DNA from: Azospirillum sp.
Lineage (GTDB): Bacteria > Pseudomonadota > Alphaproteobacteria > Azospirillales > Azospirillaceae
Assembly: GCA_016124535.1 (NCBI GenBank)
Contig: WGNK01000002.1
Coordinates: 62,001 to 126,000, forward strand
Length of the DNA stretch: 64,000 bases
Direction of reading: 5' to 3'
In this document: in pieces, positions 55,445 to 64,000 of the stretch
Position numbering within the stretch: the stretch's first letter is position 1
Layout: every line of letters starts with the position of its first letter
Program-made: the position numbers and the translations under genes
Notes under the pieces: generated by a model
The model's input: only the letters and a program-made list of their open reading frames with translations
The model's database searches: none
What the model was told of the DNA's origin: nothing

Positions 55445-57610
55445 GTGACGGAGCAAACGGCCGAGGACGATCTCCGGGGCGGGACGGCGGCATCACCGGG
55501 CCCCAAAGCGCTCGGCCAAGCAGGCCTCTGGCGTCTTTGGCAGGGCCTGACCACGATTCTGGAGGCCGAGCACGATCGCTGGGTGCTGTGGCTGCCGGTT
55601 GCCCTGGCCGTCGGCGTCACGGTCTATTTCGCCCTGCCCGTGGAACCGCCCCGTTCGGCCGGGCTGGCCGCAGTCGCCGTCTCGTCTGCGGCCTCGTTCG
55701 GGGCGCGGCGCCGGATGCCGGCGCTCTGCCTGCTGCTGGGGGTGGTCGCAGCGGCGCTGGGCTTCGCCGCGGCTCAGGAGCGCAGCCACTGGGTCGCCGC
55801 CCCGGTGCTGAAGCGGGCAGTCGGCCCGACCGCGGTCACCGGTCGGGTGGTCGGCGTCGAGGCGCTGCCCGAGGGCGCTCGCCTGATCCTGGCCGACCCC
55901 CGGATTCCACGCCTGGCCGCCGAGGACACCCCGGCCCGGCTGCGCCTCCGGCTGCCCGCCCGGTTCCCGGCGCCGCTGCCCGGCTCTGAGATCCGCCTCC
56001 GGGTCATGCTAAGGCCGCCGCCGCCGCCATCGGCGCCCGATGCCTATGATTTCCAGCGCGCCGCCTGGTTCGAAAGCATCGGCGCCGTCGGCTGGGCGGT
56101 CGGCGCCCCGGTCGAACTGACGCCGCCGCCGTCATCGCCCTGGCAGTCGCTCGGGATCGCGGTCGAGCGCCTGCGCGGAGTGATCGCCGCGCGGGTCGCC
56201 GCCGTCGTGCCCCGCCCCGAAGCCGCGGTGGTCGCGGCCCTGCTCAACGGCCGCCAGAACGGCATCGACGCCGCGACGATGAGCGATTACCGCAAGTCCG
56301 GACTGGCCCATATCCTGTCGGTCTCCGGGCTTCACGTCGCCCTGGTCGCGGGGCTGGTGTTCTTCGTGGTGCGGGCGCTGCTGGCGCTGGTCGAACCGCT
56401 GGCCCTGCGCCACCCGATCAAGAAATGGGCGGCGGTCGCCGCTTTGGTCGCGACCTTCGCCTATATGCCGGTGGTCGGGGCTCCGGCGCCGACCCTGCGC
56501 TCGGTTCTGATGCATGGGCTGGTCATGGTGGCCCTGCTGCTCGACCGTAACCCCTTGAGCATGCGCCTGGTCGGGTTCGCCGCGGCGGTGGTGCTGCTGC
56601 TCCAGCCGGAGAGCCTGCTCGGCCCCAGCTTCCAGATGTCGTTCGGCGCGGTCGCCGCATTGATCGCAACTTGCGAGTCCATGACCGGCCGACTTCACCG
56701 CTGGTACAGCGAAGCCGGCCGGCTCGGCCGTGCTGGTTTCTACCTGGTGGGATCGGCCTTGACCTCCCTGGTTGCAACGCTCGCGACGACACCGTTCTCA
56801 CTCTACCATTTCCAGCAGGTCGCACTGTACGGGGTTTTCGCCAATATGCTGGCAGTGCCGCTGACCTCGTTCTGGGTGATGCCATGGGCCTTGATCGCCT
56901 ATCTTCTGCTCCCGTTCGGCGCAGAAGCCGTCGCCCTGGTGCCGATGGCCTGGGGCGTCGCCGGCATCGATGCGATTGCCCGGGTCACTGCCACGCTGCC
57001 CGGCGCCAGCCTGCGGTTCCCGGCCATGCCGGGCGAGGGGCTGCTCGCCATCGTGCTTGGCGGCGTCTGGCTGGTGCTATGGCGCCGGCGCTGGCGCTGG
57101 TGGGGAGCGGTGGCGGTGATTGCCGGCTTCGCGACGGTACCGCTGGCACCCCGCCCGGATATTCTGGTCAGTGGCGACGGCAAGCTGATGGCGGTGCGCG
57201 GTGCCGACGGCGGTCTGCTGCTGTCGCGCCGGAGCCGGAGCAGCTTCGCCGTCGCCACCTGGCTGCAGCGCGACGGCACCGACCAGCCGGTCGGCACTTG
57301 GCCGCGCGTCGGCTCGAGTGCCGACGAGACACTGGCCTGCGACCAGCTCGGCTGCCTCTACCGCCCGGTCGACGCGGCCGGGCAGACTTTGGTCGCCCTG
57401 ATCCGTGATCCCCAGGCATTGCTTGAGGATTGCCGCAACGCCCAGGTGGTGATCAGCCCGGAGCCGGCGCGGCGCTGCCCGGCTCCGGTGGTGCTCGACC
57501 ACTGGCACCTGCGCCGCGACGGGGCTCACGCACTCTATCTGGACGGCGGCCGGGTCAGGATCGACAGCGTGCGCGCCCACCGCGGCAGCCGCCCCTGGAC
57601 CGGTCCATGA
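55445..57610 (+). CDS. comEC: ComEC/Rec2-like DNA uptake channel protein
   Basis: 721-aa inner-membrane protein from a GTG start. Early membrane helices and a DUF4131-type OB region (residues ~40-190) are followed by the Competence domain with the core YRKSGLAHILSVSGLHVALV and further helices such as SFGAVAALIATCESM. A C-terminal soluble part (DILVSGDGKLMAVRGADGGL) is too short and too degenerate for a full metallo-beta-lactamase domain. A role in DNA uptake is known for the family; competence here is not shown. Confidence 0.9.
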   Translation: MTEQTAEDDLRGGTAASPGPKALGQAGLWRLWQGLTTILEAEHDRWVLWLPVALAVGVTVYFALPVEPPRSAGLAAVAVSSAASFGARRRMPALCLLLGVVAAALGFAAAQERSHWVAAPVLKRAVGPTAVTGRVVGVEALPEGARLILADPRIPRLAAEDTPARLRLRLPARFPAPLPGSEIRLRVMLRPPPPPSAPDAYDFQRAAWFESIGAVGWAVGAPVELTPPPSSPWQSLGIAVERLRGVIAARVAAVVPRPEAAVVAALLNGRQNGIDAATMSDYRKSGLAHILSVSGLHVALVAGLVFFVVRALLALVEPLALRHPIKKWAAVAALVATFAYMPVVGAPAPTLRSVLMHGLVMVALLLDRNPLSMRLVGFAAAVVLLLQPESLLGPSFQMSFGAVAALIATCESMTGRLHRWYSEAGRLGRAGFYLVGSALTSLVATLATTPFSLYHFQQVALYGVFANMLAVPLTSFWVMPWALIAYLLLPFGAEAVALVPMAWGVAGIDAIARVTATLPGASLRFPAMPGEGLLAIVLGGVWLVLWRRRWRWWGAVAVIAGFATVPLAPRPDILVSGDGKLMAVRGADGGLLLSRRSRSSFAVATWLQRDGTDQPVGTWPRVGSSADETLACDQLGCLYRPVDAAGQTLVALIRDPQALLEDCRNAQVVISPEPARRCPAPVVLDHWHLRRDGAHALYLDGGRVRIDSVRAHRGSRPWTGP

Positions 57611-57982
57611 CGATCCCGCCATGCTGGCCGACCGCGCGCCAAGGCATCGCCGAAGATAGCGAACCCGCCATCGCTCCAGCATCCTTTCGGTCGATAGTCA
57701 GAACTAACTAGTGGATCAGTGGCGGCATTGACATTTATTTCCACCAGCGTAATCTCGTTCCTGCTCAAAGCAAATACGCGTGACGGCATATCGCTGATGT
57801 CTCGGACTTAATGGCGAACGAGACTCCGGTGGGGCAGGTACAACTTAGGCTCATTGGGAATTAACTAATCATGTTTATTAGACGGCGGAGTCGGTAGGCA
57901 ATAATTTATCCACGGATAGTCAAGAAATTTTTATCATTACTTTATCTGAGCCGATGCAACGGTAAAAAGACAGGTGGCAATA
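57611..57982. other. AT-rich intergenic region upstream of the 507-aa unknown gene
   Basis: About 370 nt of markedly lower GC than the surroundings. It contains a small AT inverted repeat (CTAAT-N7-ATTAG near 57,866-57,883) and a TTATCCAC sequence that matches the DnaA-box core (57,907-57,914). No gene or clear terminator was seen. The promoter of the next gene is expected here. Confidence 0.45.
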
Positions 57983-59506
57983 ATGGAATGCCATGCCGAA
58001 AATTTTTACCAACTGACCGAAAATCTGCTCGAGAGCTATACCGAGACGATCAAAGACGGGTTGGCAATGCGGCGGATTGTCGCCGATGCCGACTTACAGC
58101 GCATCCATGAACTGCTGGTCTCATTTCTGCCGCGTCTGCGACCGGTCTTTGTCAATGTCTGCGAAGGCTGCCCGGCCTACCGAACCGCCGAGGAACTGAG
58201 TTCGTTCGTCGACGGCAGCAGCAAGGCCGTGTTCTCAGAATCGCTCAAGCAACTGGTCGAGTTCATCGCCGTCCTGTTGCGCGATCGGCAGCCGCTGAGC
58301 CATCGCGTGTTCATGATGTCGATCGCCGATTTTTCGAAGATCTACTGTGGTATGTCGGCCAACGGCCGCCTCATCCTCGATCGGCGAATCATGAAAATAC
58401 TGGTCGACCACAAGGAATGCGCCGACAAGACGGTCTATATCGGCGGCGGCGTCTTTATCTTTTATTTTTTGTCGAGCGACCAGGCCGAAATCCGCAAGCG
58501 CAAGGAGCGGATGCTCGACATCATCCTGAGCCTGGTCGGCGAGCGTCCAGAGCCGTCCGACCCGAACCGGCCGGCCGAGGCCGGCAGAGCCGGGAAGTCG
58601 CTGGTGGACCAGGTGTTCCAAAGCGATTTCAACCAGGAAGGCGATCTGAAAAAACGGATCGAAGAGCGCATCGAAGGCCATCTGAACGCGCTCGGTCACG
58701 CCAAGTCCGATTCCACGCCTCAGAAGCCGCCGACTTTCCCGTTCCAGAAGATCGCCGACCAGATCTCGATCCAGTATGAGCCGATCTGGGAACGCCCGAC
58801 CACCTTGATCTCGATGTCGCTGATGCGCCCGCGCCGCGCTATCGAACCCGGAGTTTTCCTGACCGACAACGCCGTGCTGACCCGGGGCCGTTCCGACCCC
58901 TTCCACTACCAGTATCAGATGTTCAAGTTGGAAGCGGCGATCGGGGCGGTGCTCGAAATCTCGGTTCAATCGCCGACCGGCGGCGCGCCCTCCGTCGCCG
59001 TACCGTTTTCCTTAGCCAGCATGCCGGGGGTCAATATCGAGGATTTCCGCCAGGATCTGCGCGACCTGATCGGCTCTTTCGATGCCAGCCGGGTGGTGGT
59101 GTGGCTGGAGGATATCGACGAACAGCTACCGCACAACCCGTTCGTCAAGATCCTCGACAGCTTTGCCCGGTTCAACATCCGCCTGTTCGCCCGCCTGCCC
59201 TTCGACCATGTTTATTTCAGCGATTACGCCCGGACATTTCAGCCCACTCTGGTGCTGGATCTGCTCGATTTCACACGCTTCGGCTTCGGCAACGAGGCGG
59301 TGGGTCGAATGATCGGGGCGTTTGCCCGGACCTGCGCGGTCAAAGAGGTCTCGGCCGCGATCCTCAACGTCAACACCAGCACCCAGGCCAGCATGGCCTG
59401 TCGCGCCGACTACAGCTGGATCGGCGGCAAAGTCATCGGCGACCAGCGGCACGGGTTGAGCCCGGTCCGGGAGTTGCCGGCCTCAACCGTGATGATGCAG
59501 TACTGA
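57983..59506 (+). CDS. Uncharacterised 507-aa protein with degenerate EAL-like C-terminus
   Basis: The ATG at 57983 lies 6 nt after AGGTGG; an upstream GTG at 57974 is less likely. The N-terminal ~180 residues are helical with several Cys and His (VNVCEGCPAYRTAEELS, DHKECADKTVYIGGGVFIFY). A charged linker (LKKRIEERIEGHLNALG) follows. The C-terminal ~200 residues read like a phosphodiesterase EAL barrel without its motifs: VVVWLEDIDEQLPHNPFVKI, and near the end CRADYSWIGGKVIGDQ, where EAL proteins have GCDYxQGYxxGRP. No E-x-L or metal ligands remain. It could be a non-catalytic c-di-GMP-related protein; this is inference from pattern. Confidence 0.65.
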   Translation: MECHAENFYQLTENLLESYTETIKDGLAMRRIVADADLQRIHELLVSFLPRLRPVFVNVCEGCPAYRTAEELSSFVDGSSKAVFSESLKQLVEFIAVLLRDRQPLSHRVFMMSIADFSKIYCGMSANGRLILDRRIMKILVDHKECADKTVYIGGGVFIFYFLSSDQAEIRKRKERMLDIILSLVGERPEPSDPNRPAEAGRAGKSLVDQVFQSDFNQEGDLKKRIEERIEGHLNALGHAKSDSTPQKPPTFPFQKIADQISIQYEPIWERPTTLISMSLMRPRRAIEPGVFLTDNAVLTRGRSDPFHYQYQMFKLEAAIGAVLEISVQSPTGGAPSVAVPFSLASMPGVNIEDFRQDLRDLIGSFDASRVVVWLEDIDEQLPHNPFVKILDSFARFNIRLFARLPFDHVYFSDYARTFQPTLVLDLLDFTRFGFGNEAVGRMIGAFARTCAVKEVSAAILNVNTSTQASMACRADYSWIGGKVIGDQRHGLSPVRELPASTVMMQY

Positions 59507-59537
59507 CCACCCGGCAGCCCGCCTTTCGGAACCGCGA

Positions 59538-60311
59538 TCAGAGGAAGAGCGCCCGCAACAATTCCCGGTGCAGGCGGGCAATGTGGGCGAGCGAGATGCT
59601 CTTGGGGCAGACCACCTCGCAGGCACCGGTATTGGAACACGAGCCGAAACCTTCGGCCTCCATGGTCGCAACCATCTTGCGCACCCGCTCGCTGCGTTCG
59701 ACCCGTCCCTGAGGCAGCATCGCCATCTGCGAGACCTTGGCGGCCAGGAACAGCTGGGCCGAGGCATTCTTGCAGGTGGCAACGCAAGCCCCGCAACCGA
59801 TGCAGGCGGCGGCCGAAAACGCGATATCGGCGTCGCGTTTATGCACCGGGATGCAGTGAGCGTCGGGCGCATTGCCGGTATCGGCCGAGATATAGCCGCC
59901 GGCCATGATGATACGGTCGAGCGCGGAGCGGTCGATCACCAGGTCCTTGATCACCGGAAATGGCCGCGCCCGGAAGGGTTCGACCACGATGGTATCGCCG
60001 TCCTTGAACAGCCGCATATGGAGCTGGCAGGTGGTCGAGCCGGTTTCCGGCCCGTGGGGGTTGCCGTTGATCACCATGCTGCAGGCGCCGCAGATGCCTT
60101 CGCGGCAGTCGTGATCAAAGGCGATCGGCTCGATGTTCTGGTGAACCAGGCTGTCGTTCAGCGTATCGAGCATTTCCAGGAACGACGAATTCGGGTCGAC
60201 CCCGGTCACCGGGTATTCGTGAAAGGCACCCTTGGCTTTGGCATCGCTCTGCCGCCACACCTTGAGTTTGATGTTGATCGATGCGGGTCCGGCGGAAGTC
60301 ATCGGAGTCAT
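59538..60311 (-). CDS. sdhB: Succinate dehydrogenase/fumarate reductase iron-sulfur subunit (B-type)
   Basis: 257-aa electron-transfer subunit. The [2Fe-2S] ligands are in CREGICGACSMVINGNPHGP with a distal Cys in GSTTCQLHM. The [4Fe-4S] motif is CIGCGACVATCKNASAQLFL and the third cluster is bound by CSNTGACEVVCPKSIS. The sequence style (CSNTGACEVVCP) is that of the Bacteroidetes/delta-type enzyme, not of the usual alphaproteobacterial SdhB. Last gene of sdhC-A-B, 49 nt after sdhA. Confidence 0.95.
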   Translation of the reverse strand: MTPMTSAGPASINIKLKVWRQSDAKAKGAFHEYPVTGVDPNSSFLEMLDTLNDSLVHQNIEPIAFDHDCREGICGACSMVINGNPHGPETGSTTCQLHMRLFKDGDTIVVEPFRARPFPVIKDLVIDRSALDRIIMAGGYISADTGNAPDAHCIPVHKRDADIAFSAAACIGCGACVATCKNASAQLFLAAKVSQMAMLPQGRVERSERVRKMVATMEAEGFGSCSNTGACEVVCPKSISLAHIARLHRELLRALFL

Positions 60312-60360
60312 TCCTTCTGGCGAGAACGGGCACTAAAGCGCGGTTGACAGACCCGCCGGT

Positions 60361-62352
60361 CTATTTGTAGCTGCGCGCCATCAGCGGCACATATTGGAAC
60401 GACAGCGGCTCGATATGGCGCCTGGCGCGCAGGCCCTCCCGGTACTCCCAGGCGGCGACGTGGCAGAAGCGGTCATCGTTGCGCAGCGCCTCGTTCTCAC
60501 CAGTCTGGAACTCCTCGCGGAAATGGCTGCCGCAGGATTCCTCGCGCGACAGGGCGTCCAACACCATCAGCTCCGAGAGTTCGAGAAAATCCGCGACCCG
60601 GCCGGCCTTCTCCAACTCGCCGTTCAGCGACTCGCCGCTGCCGGTGATGTGCAGGTCATGCCAGAATGCTTCGCGCAGTTTGGGGATCGCCGCCAGCGCC
60701 TTGCCCAAACCCTCGGCGTTGCGCGACATGCCGCAATATTCCCACATCACCTGGCCGAGTTCGCGGTGGATCTCGTCGGCGGTCCGGCTGCCGCCGATAT
60801 TGAGCAGGCGCAGCGTCTTGGCCGATGCCGCGGCACGGGCCTCGCGAAAGGCATCGTGGTCAACGGTGATCGGCTTCAGCGCGGCCGAGGCCAGATGGTG
60901 CTCGACCGTCGCGGAGATGATAAAATAGCCATCGGCCAGGCCCTGCATCAGCGCCGAGGCACCGAGGCGATTGGCGCCATGATCGGAGAAGTTGGCCTCG
61001 CCCAGGACGTAAAGCCCCGGCACCGTACTCATCAGGTTGTAGTCCACCCACAACCCACCCATGGTGTAATGGACCGCCGGGTAGATGCGCATCGGTTCCT
61101 GGTAGGGATCCTCGGCGGTGATCTTGCGGTACATTTCAAACAGGTTGCCGTAACGCTCCTCGATCGTCTTGCGCCCCAGCCGCTTTACTGAATCGGCGAA
61201 GTCGAGATAGACCGCGATACCGGTCGGTCCGACCCCGCGGCCTTCATCGACCCGCCGCTTCGCCTGGCGCGAGGCGACGTCGCGGGGCACCAGATTGCCG
61301 AAAGTCGGGTAGATGCGCTCCAGGTAGTAGTCGCGCTCGCTTTCCGGGATTTCCCGCGGCGTCCGCTTGTCGCCCGCCGTCTTCGGCACCCAGACCCGGC
61401 CGTCGTTGCGCAGCGATTCCGACATCAGGGTCAGTTTCGACTGGTGTTCGCCATGGACCGGGATACAGGTCGGGTGAATTTGGGTAAAGCACGGGTTGGC
61501 AAAGAACGCCCCCTTCTTGTGGGCGCGCCACACCGCGGTGGCGTTCGATGCCATCGCGTTGGTCGATAGGAAGAACACGTTGGAATAGCCGCCGGTCGCC
61601 AGCACGACGACGTCGGCTGCGTGGGATTCCAGTTCGCCGGTCAAGAGATTGCGGGTGATGATGCCGCGCGCCATGCCGTCGGCGACCACCAGCTCCAGCA
61701 TCTCCCGGCGGGGGTAGTACTCGATGCCGCCGCGGGCAACCTGGCGCATCATCGCGCCATAGGCGCCGAGCAGCAGCTGCTGGCCGGTCTGACCCTTGGC
61801 GTAGAAGGTGCGGCTGACCAGGGCCCCGCCGAACGAGCGGTTATCGAGGAAGCCGCCATAGTCGCGGGCAAACGGCACGCCTTGCGCCACGCAATGGTCG
61901 ATGATGTCGTTGGACAGCTGGGCCAGCCGGTAGACATTGGCCTCGCGGGCGCGGAAGTCACCGCCCTTGATGGTATCGAAGAACAACCGGAATACCGAAT
62001 CGCGGTCGTTGGAGTAGTTCTTGGCGGCATTGATGCCACCTTGGGCCGCGATCGAATGGGCGCGCCGCGCTGAATCATTGATGCAGAAGCTCTTGACCTT
62101 GTAGCCGAGTTCGGCGAGCGAGGCCGCGGCGGCGGCCCCGGCCAGACCGGTGCCGACCACGATCACGGAAAATTTGGTCTTATTGGCCGGGCTGATCAGC
62201 TTCAGCTGGAACTTATGGCGATCCCACTTGTCCTCCAGTCGGCCGCCGGGGCTCTGGGGGATCAGGCACAGGGTTTCATCGTCCAGCCACTGCAGTTGCT
62301 TGGCGGCGTGGGAGCGGTCGGGCGTCGCGGGGGCGGCGGGAGTGGGGCTCAT
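60361..62352 (-). CDS. sdhA: Succinate dehydrogenase/fumarate reductase flavoprotein subunit (B-type)
   Basis: 663-aa FAD subunit holding the succinate/fumarate site. FAD fold [20 protein letters not shown], covalent-FAD His in [20 protein letters not shown], and substrate residues in QIHPTCIPV and [33 protein letters not shown] closes the fold. The length is above that of typical alphaproteobacterial SdhA (about 600) and matches the group with a five-helix single cytochrome subunit. One nt after sdhC. Confidence 0.95.
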   Translation of the reverse strand: MSPTPAAPATPDRSHAAKQLQWLDDETLCLIPQSPGGRLEDKWDRHKFQLKLISPANKTKFSVIVVGTGLAGAAAAASLAELGYKVKSFCINDSARRAHSIAAQGGINAAKNYSNDRDSVFRLFFDTIKGGDFRAREANVYRLAQLSNDIIDHCVAQGVPFARDYGGFLDNRSFGGALVSRTFYAKGQTGQQLLLGAYGAMMRQVARGGIEYYPRREMLELVVADGMARGIITRNLLTGELESHAADVVVLATGGYSNVFFLSTNAMASNATAVWRAHKKGAFFANPCFTQIHPTCIPVHGEHQSKLTLMSESLRNDGRVWVPKTAGDKRTPREIPESERDYYLERIYPTFGNLVPRDVASRQAKRRVDEGRGVGPTGIAVYLDFADSVKRLGRKTIEERYGNLFEMYRKITAEDPYQEPMRIYPAVHYTMGGLWVDYNLMSTVPGLYVLGEANFSDHGANRLGASALMQGLADGYFIISATVEHHLASAALKPITVDHDAFREARAAASAKTLRLLNIGGSRTADEIHRELGQVMWEYCGMSRNAEGLGKALAAIPKLREAFWHDLHITGSGESLNGELEKAGRVADFLELSELMVLDALSREESCGSHFREEFQTGENEALRNDDRFCHVAAWEYREGLRARRHIEPLSFQYVPLMARSYK

Positions 62353-62353
62353 C

Positions 62354-63034
62354 TCAGCCTCTCAGGAACAGATACGCATAGACCGGAAGCAGCATGAAGC
62401 CGCCCGAGATGAAGACCGCATAGGCCAGCCCGAGCCGGCGCAGCAGCGGATGGGAGGCGCTGGCCAGTCCCAGAGACTGAAAGAACGAAGGCACGCCATG
62501 GCTGAGGTGAACGCCCAGAGCCGCCACCGAGGCACAGTAGAACACGACTACCCAAAGCCGGGAGAAGCTCTCGACCGCCAAGCGGTAAAGATCGCGCATC
62601 ACCTCGCCACCATAAGTGACGGTGTAATGGGGCCCCCACTTCAGGGTAACCAGATGAAAGACCACAAAGGCAAACAACAAGCTGCCGTGCCAGATCATGG
62701 TGCGCGACGCCACGCCGGCTTGTTTGGCGCCGTCAGCCTGCACCGCATAGCCGCGCTCACGCCGCCGCCGGTTGGTCCCCGCGAGATAGCCGGCCAAACC
62801 GGCATGGAGCAGGAACGACACCAGGAGCGCCAATTCGATCAGGATGGTCAGCTTGGCCTGGGCCAGAGCGTGGCTGTAATGATTGAACGCTTCCGGCCCG
62901 ACCAGGATCAGCGAACTGCCGATGACATGGATCAACAGGAAGAAACAGAGAAAGGCACCAGTCGCTCCGACCAGAAATTTCTTCAAAATGAAGGACCGCC
63001 AGGCACCGGCGGGCCGATCAACGATCATTGTCAT
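62354..63034 (-). CDS. sdhC: Succinate:quinone oxidoreductase cytochrome b558 subunit (B-type)
   Basis: 226-aa membrane anchor with five hydrophobic helices in one chain, the mark of B-type enzymes that bind two hemes b without an SdhD. Helix-borne His candidates for heme binding are in [51 protein letters not shown] and [11 protein letters not shown]. First gene of the operon. Enzymes of this type can run as menaquinone-linked succinate dehydrogenase or fumarate reductase. Confidence 0.93.
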   Translation of the reverse strand: MTMIVDRPAGAWRSFILKKFLVGATGAFLCFFLLIHVIGSSLILVGPEAFNHYSHALAQAKLTILIELALLVSFLLHAGLAGYLAGTNRRRRERGYAVQADGAKQAGVASRTMIWHGSLLFAFVVFHLVTLKWGPHYTVTYGGEVMRDLYRLAVESFSRLWVVVFYCASVAALGVHLSHGVPSFFQSLGLASASHPLLRRLGLAYAVFISGGFMLLPVYAYLFLRG

Positions 63035-63612
63035 GCACGCACCTTCGTCAATTCATTGGGCGGCCACCGCAAGATACCCCGTCCGATTCTGACGATTCAG
63101 AAGCCGTCGAGCCGTGCACACGCCAAAAAAACCGCAATCTTGCTGCGGGATTCTGAAGGCAATGGTCAGCAGATGCCGGGGAATCGATCCATTTACGGGA
63201 CGAACCAGACACCGTTACAATCGGCAGTTTGAAACTATTCAGAATTCTCGTGGTTTTCGGGTCATTGGCAGCATGTCTGGCGCCCGATTGGATGTAATTC
63301 CAGCAACGATTAGGACCAATTGATGGAGACGCAGACCCCTCACAGCCTGTTGATCGCCACCATCCTGCAAGCGGCCAAATCCGCCGGGCGATTCCCAGGG
63401 ACTTGGCTCATTCGATAGTAAAGCGTTTCTCGGGATACCGATATCCGTGGCTTCCCCTATCGGGGCGGGTCCGGTGCCGCGCGACCGGGATCGTCACCGG
63501 CCCCCCCCTGCGCCGGCCCCCCTGATATTTTCGGCCGGACCGCCGATCTATGTCACGATCCCCAGGCCGAGGCCGCCCGCGCGCGAGGCCGCAACCCGTT
63601 TCCGAGCCCCCG
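63035..63612. other. Intergenic region between sdhC and the MarC gene
   Basis: 578 nt, lower GC in 63,110-63,320. One possible 31-codon plus-strand frame (ATG at 63323, stop at 63418, AGGA about 10 nt upstream) is too weak to call. Promoters for the divergent sdhC and marC units should lie here; no firm -10/-35 pair was identified. Confidence 0.4.
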
Positions 63613-64000
63613 ATGCCCTTTCTCGACGACGCCTTCTACGCCTTCATCGCGATCCTGGTGATCACGGATCCGGTCGGCACCGCCGCGGTATTTCCCGGCC
63701 TGACCGCCGGTACCGACCGGCGCCACCGTCGGCGCATGGCGTTGCGCGGGGTGGTCATCGCATTCTTCACGCTGATCGGCTTCGCGATCGCGGGAAACCT
63801 GCTGCTCAAGGCGCTCGGCATCAGCCTGGGCGCGTTCCGTATCGCCGGCGGTTTGCTGCTGTTCGCCACCGCGTTCAACATGGTGATGTCGTATCCGGAA
63901 CCGAGCAAATCCTTCGACAGCACCGAGGCAGAGGCCAAGTTCAGCGACATCTCGGTCTTTCCCCTGGCGATCCCGCTGCTCGCCGGCCCCGGCAGTATCG
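63613..64000 (+). CDS. MarC family (UPF0056) membrane protein, 3' end outside window
   Basis: The frame starts with MPFLDDAFYAFIAILVITDP at the ATG at 63613 and remains open to the window edge (129 residues seen, full family length about 200). Membrane segments AIAGNLLLKALGISLGAFRI and FPLAIPLLAGPGSI are typical; VITDPVG and PLLAGPGSI are the two pseudo-symmetric DPxG/AGPG motifs of the family. Function of the family is unsettled, although the original marC name came from a resistance locus. Confidence 0.92.
   Translation, partial: MPFLDDAFYAFIAILVITDPVGTAAVFPGLTAGTDRRHRRRMALRGVVIAFFTLIGFAIAGNLLLKALGISLGAFRIAGGLLLFATAFNMVMSYPEPSKSFDSTEAEAKFSDISVFPLAIPLLAGPGSI

Noticed and set aside
55445-57610. 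Full metallo-beta-lactamase domain at the ComEC C-terminus
   Set aside because: No HxHxDH motif is visible in the last 200 residues.
63323-63418. 31-aa peptide frame upstream of the MarC gene
   Set aside because: The SD is weak and the sequence has no membrane helix or other feature to support it.
1-64000. tRNA or rRNA genes, CRISPR arrays and complete insertion sequences
   Set aside because: No cloverleaf with a recognisable T-arm (GGTTCGAATCC type), no regularly spaced repeats and no intact transposase were found by eye; a tRNAscan or CRISPR search would settle it.

Overview
The window is GC-rich, densely coded chromosomal DNA from a Gram-negative bacterium. Its gene content and order point to an alphaproteobacterium, probably Rhodospirillales-like. 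The clues are the rpsB-tsf-pyrH-frr-uppS-cdsA-dxr-rseP-bamA block, lpxI instead of lpxH, aroK/aroB divergent from xerD, a MmcB-family protein and a transglutaminase/alpha-E module. No rRNA, tRNA, CRISPR array or intact insertion sequence was seen. Assignments rest on reading the sequence and translations; no database search was possible.

Layout. 1-4,591 (minus): the upstream part of a hydrogenase-4/formate-hydrogenlyase-like membrane operon, hyfB-hyfC-hyfE-hyfF, running off the left edge. 4,592-6,575: a 2-kb almost gene-free, patchily AT-rich stretch with one convincing 35-aa membrane peptide. 6,576-8,264 (plus): two tandem, very similar beta-carbonic anhydrases. 8,265-9,074: a possible group II intron-associated leader relic and a receiver domain lacking its phospho-aspartate. 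9,173-16,609: ychF, a DUF2889 protein, a CBS-pair protein, a two-gene operon (RoxA-like di-heme cytochrome c plus cytochrome P450), and a two-module pentapeptide-repeat protein. 16,628-19,791 (minus): a CorC-type protein, aroB and aroK. 20,042-26,031 (plus): a small membrane protein, xerD, a TrpD2-like protein, a circularly permuted ATP-grasp/alpha-E fusion and a transglutaminase. 26,049-41,709 (minus): an almost unbroken 15.7-kb essential block running from rpsB through isoprenoid/phospholipid, outer-membrane and lipid A genes to gloA, pyrC and pyrE. 41,943-51,549: uvrD, an M23 peptidase, addA, pheS, rplT and rpmI. 51,664-59,506: a MmcB-like protein, an unknown protein, a chemoreceptor, ComEC and a second unknown protein. 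59,538-63,034 (minus): a B-type succinate:quinone reductase/fumarate reductase operon (sdhC-sdhA-sdhB). The right edge cuts a MarC-family gene.

How the genes work together. The large minus-strand block couples translation (S2, EF-Ts, ribosome recycling) with UMP kinase, undecaprenyl-PP and CDP-DAG synthesis, DXP isoprenoid synthesis, outer-membrane protein assembly and lipid A synthesis. lpxD is missing from its usual place between skp and fabZ. The hyf operon, the carbonic anhydrases and a B-type SQR/QFR suggest a bacterium able to live anaerobically or microaerobically, with CO2/bicarbonate handling near a proton-pumping hydrogenase-like complex.

The most interesting parts are the RoxA-like cytochrome/P450 pair, whose P450 has an altered heme loop; the hyf/carbonic anhydrase neighbourhood with its palindrome, small peptide and degenerate receiver; two unassigned long proteins (52,250-53,407 and 57,983-59,506); and the addA/pheS junction, where both expected partners (addB and pheT) are missing, suggesting a rearrangement.
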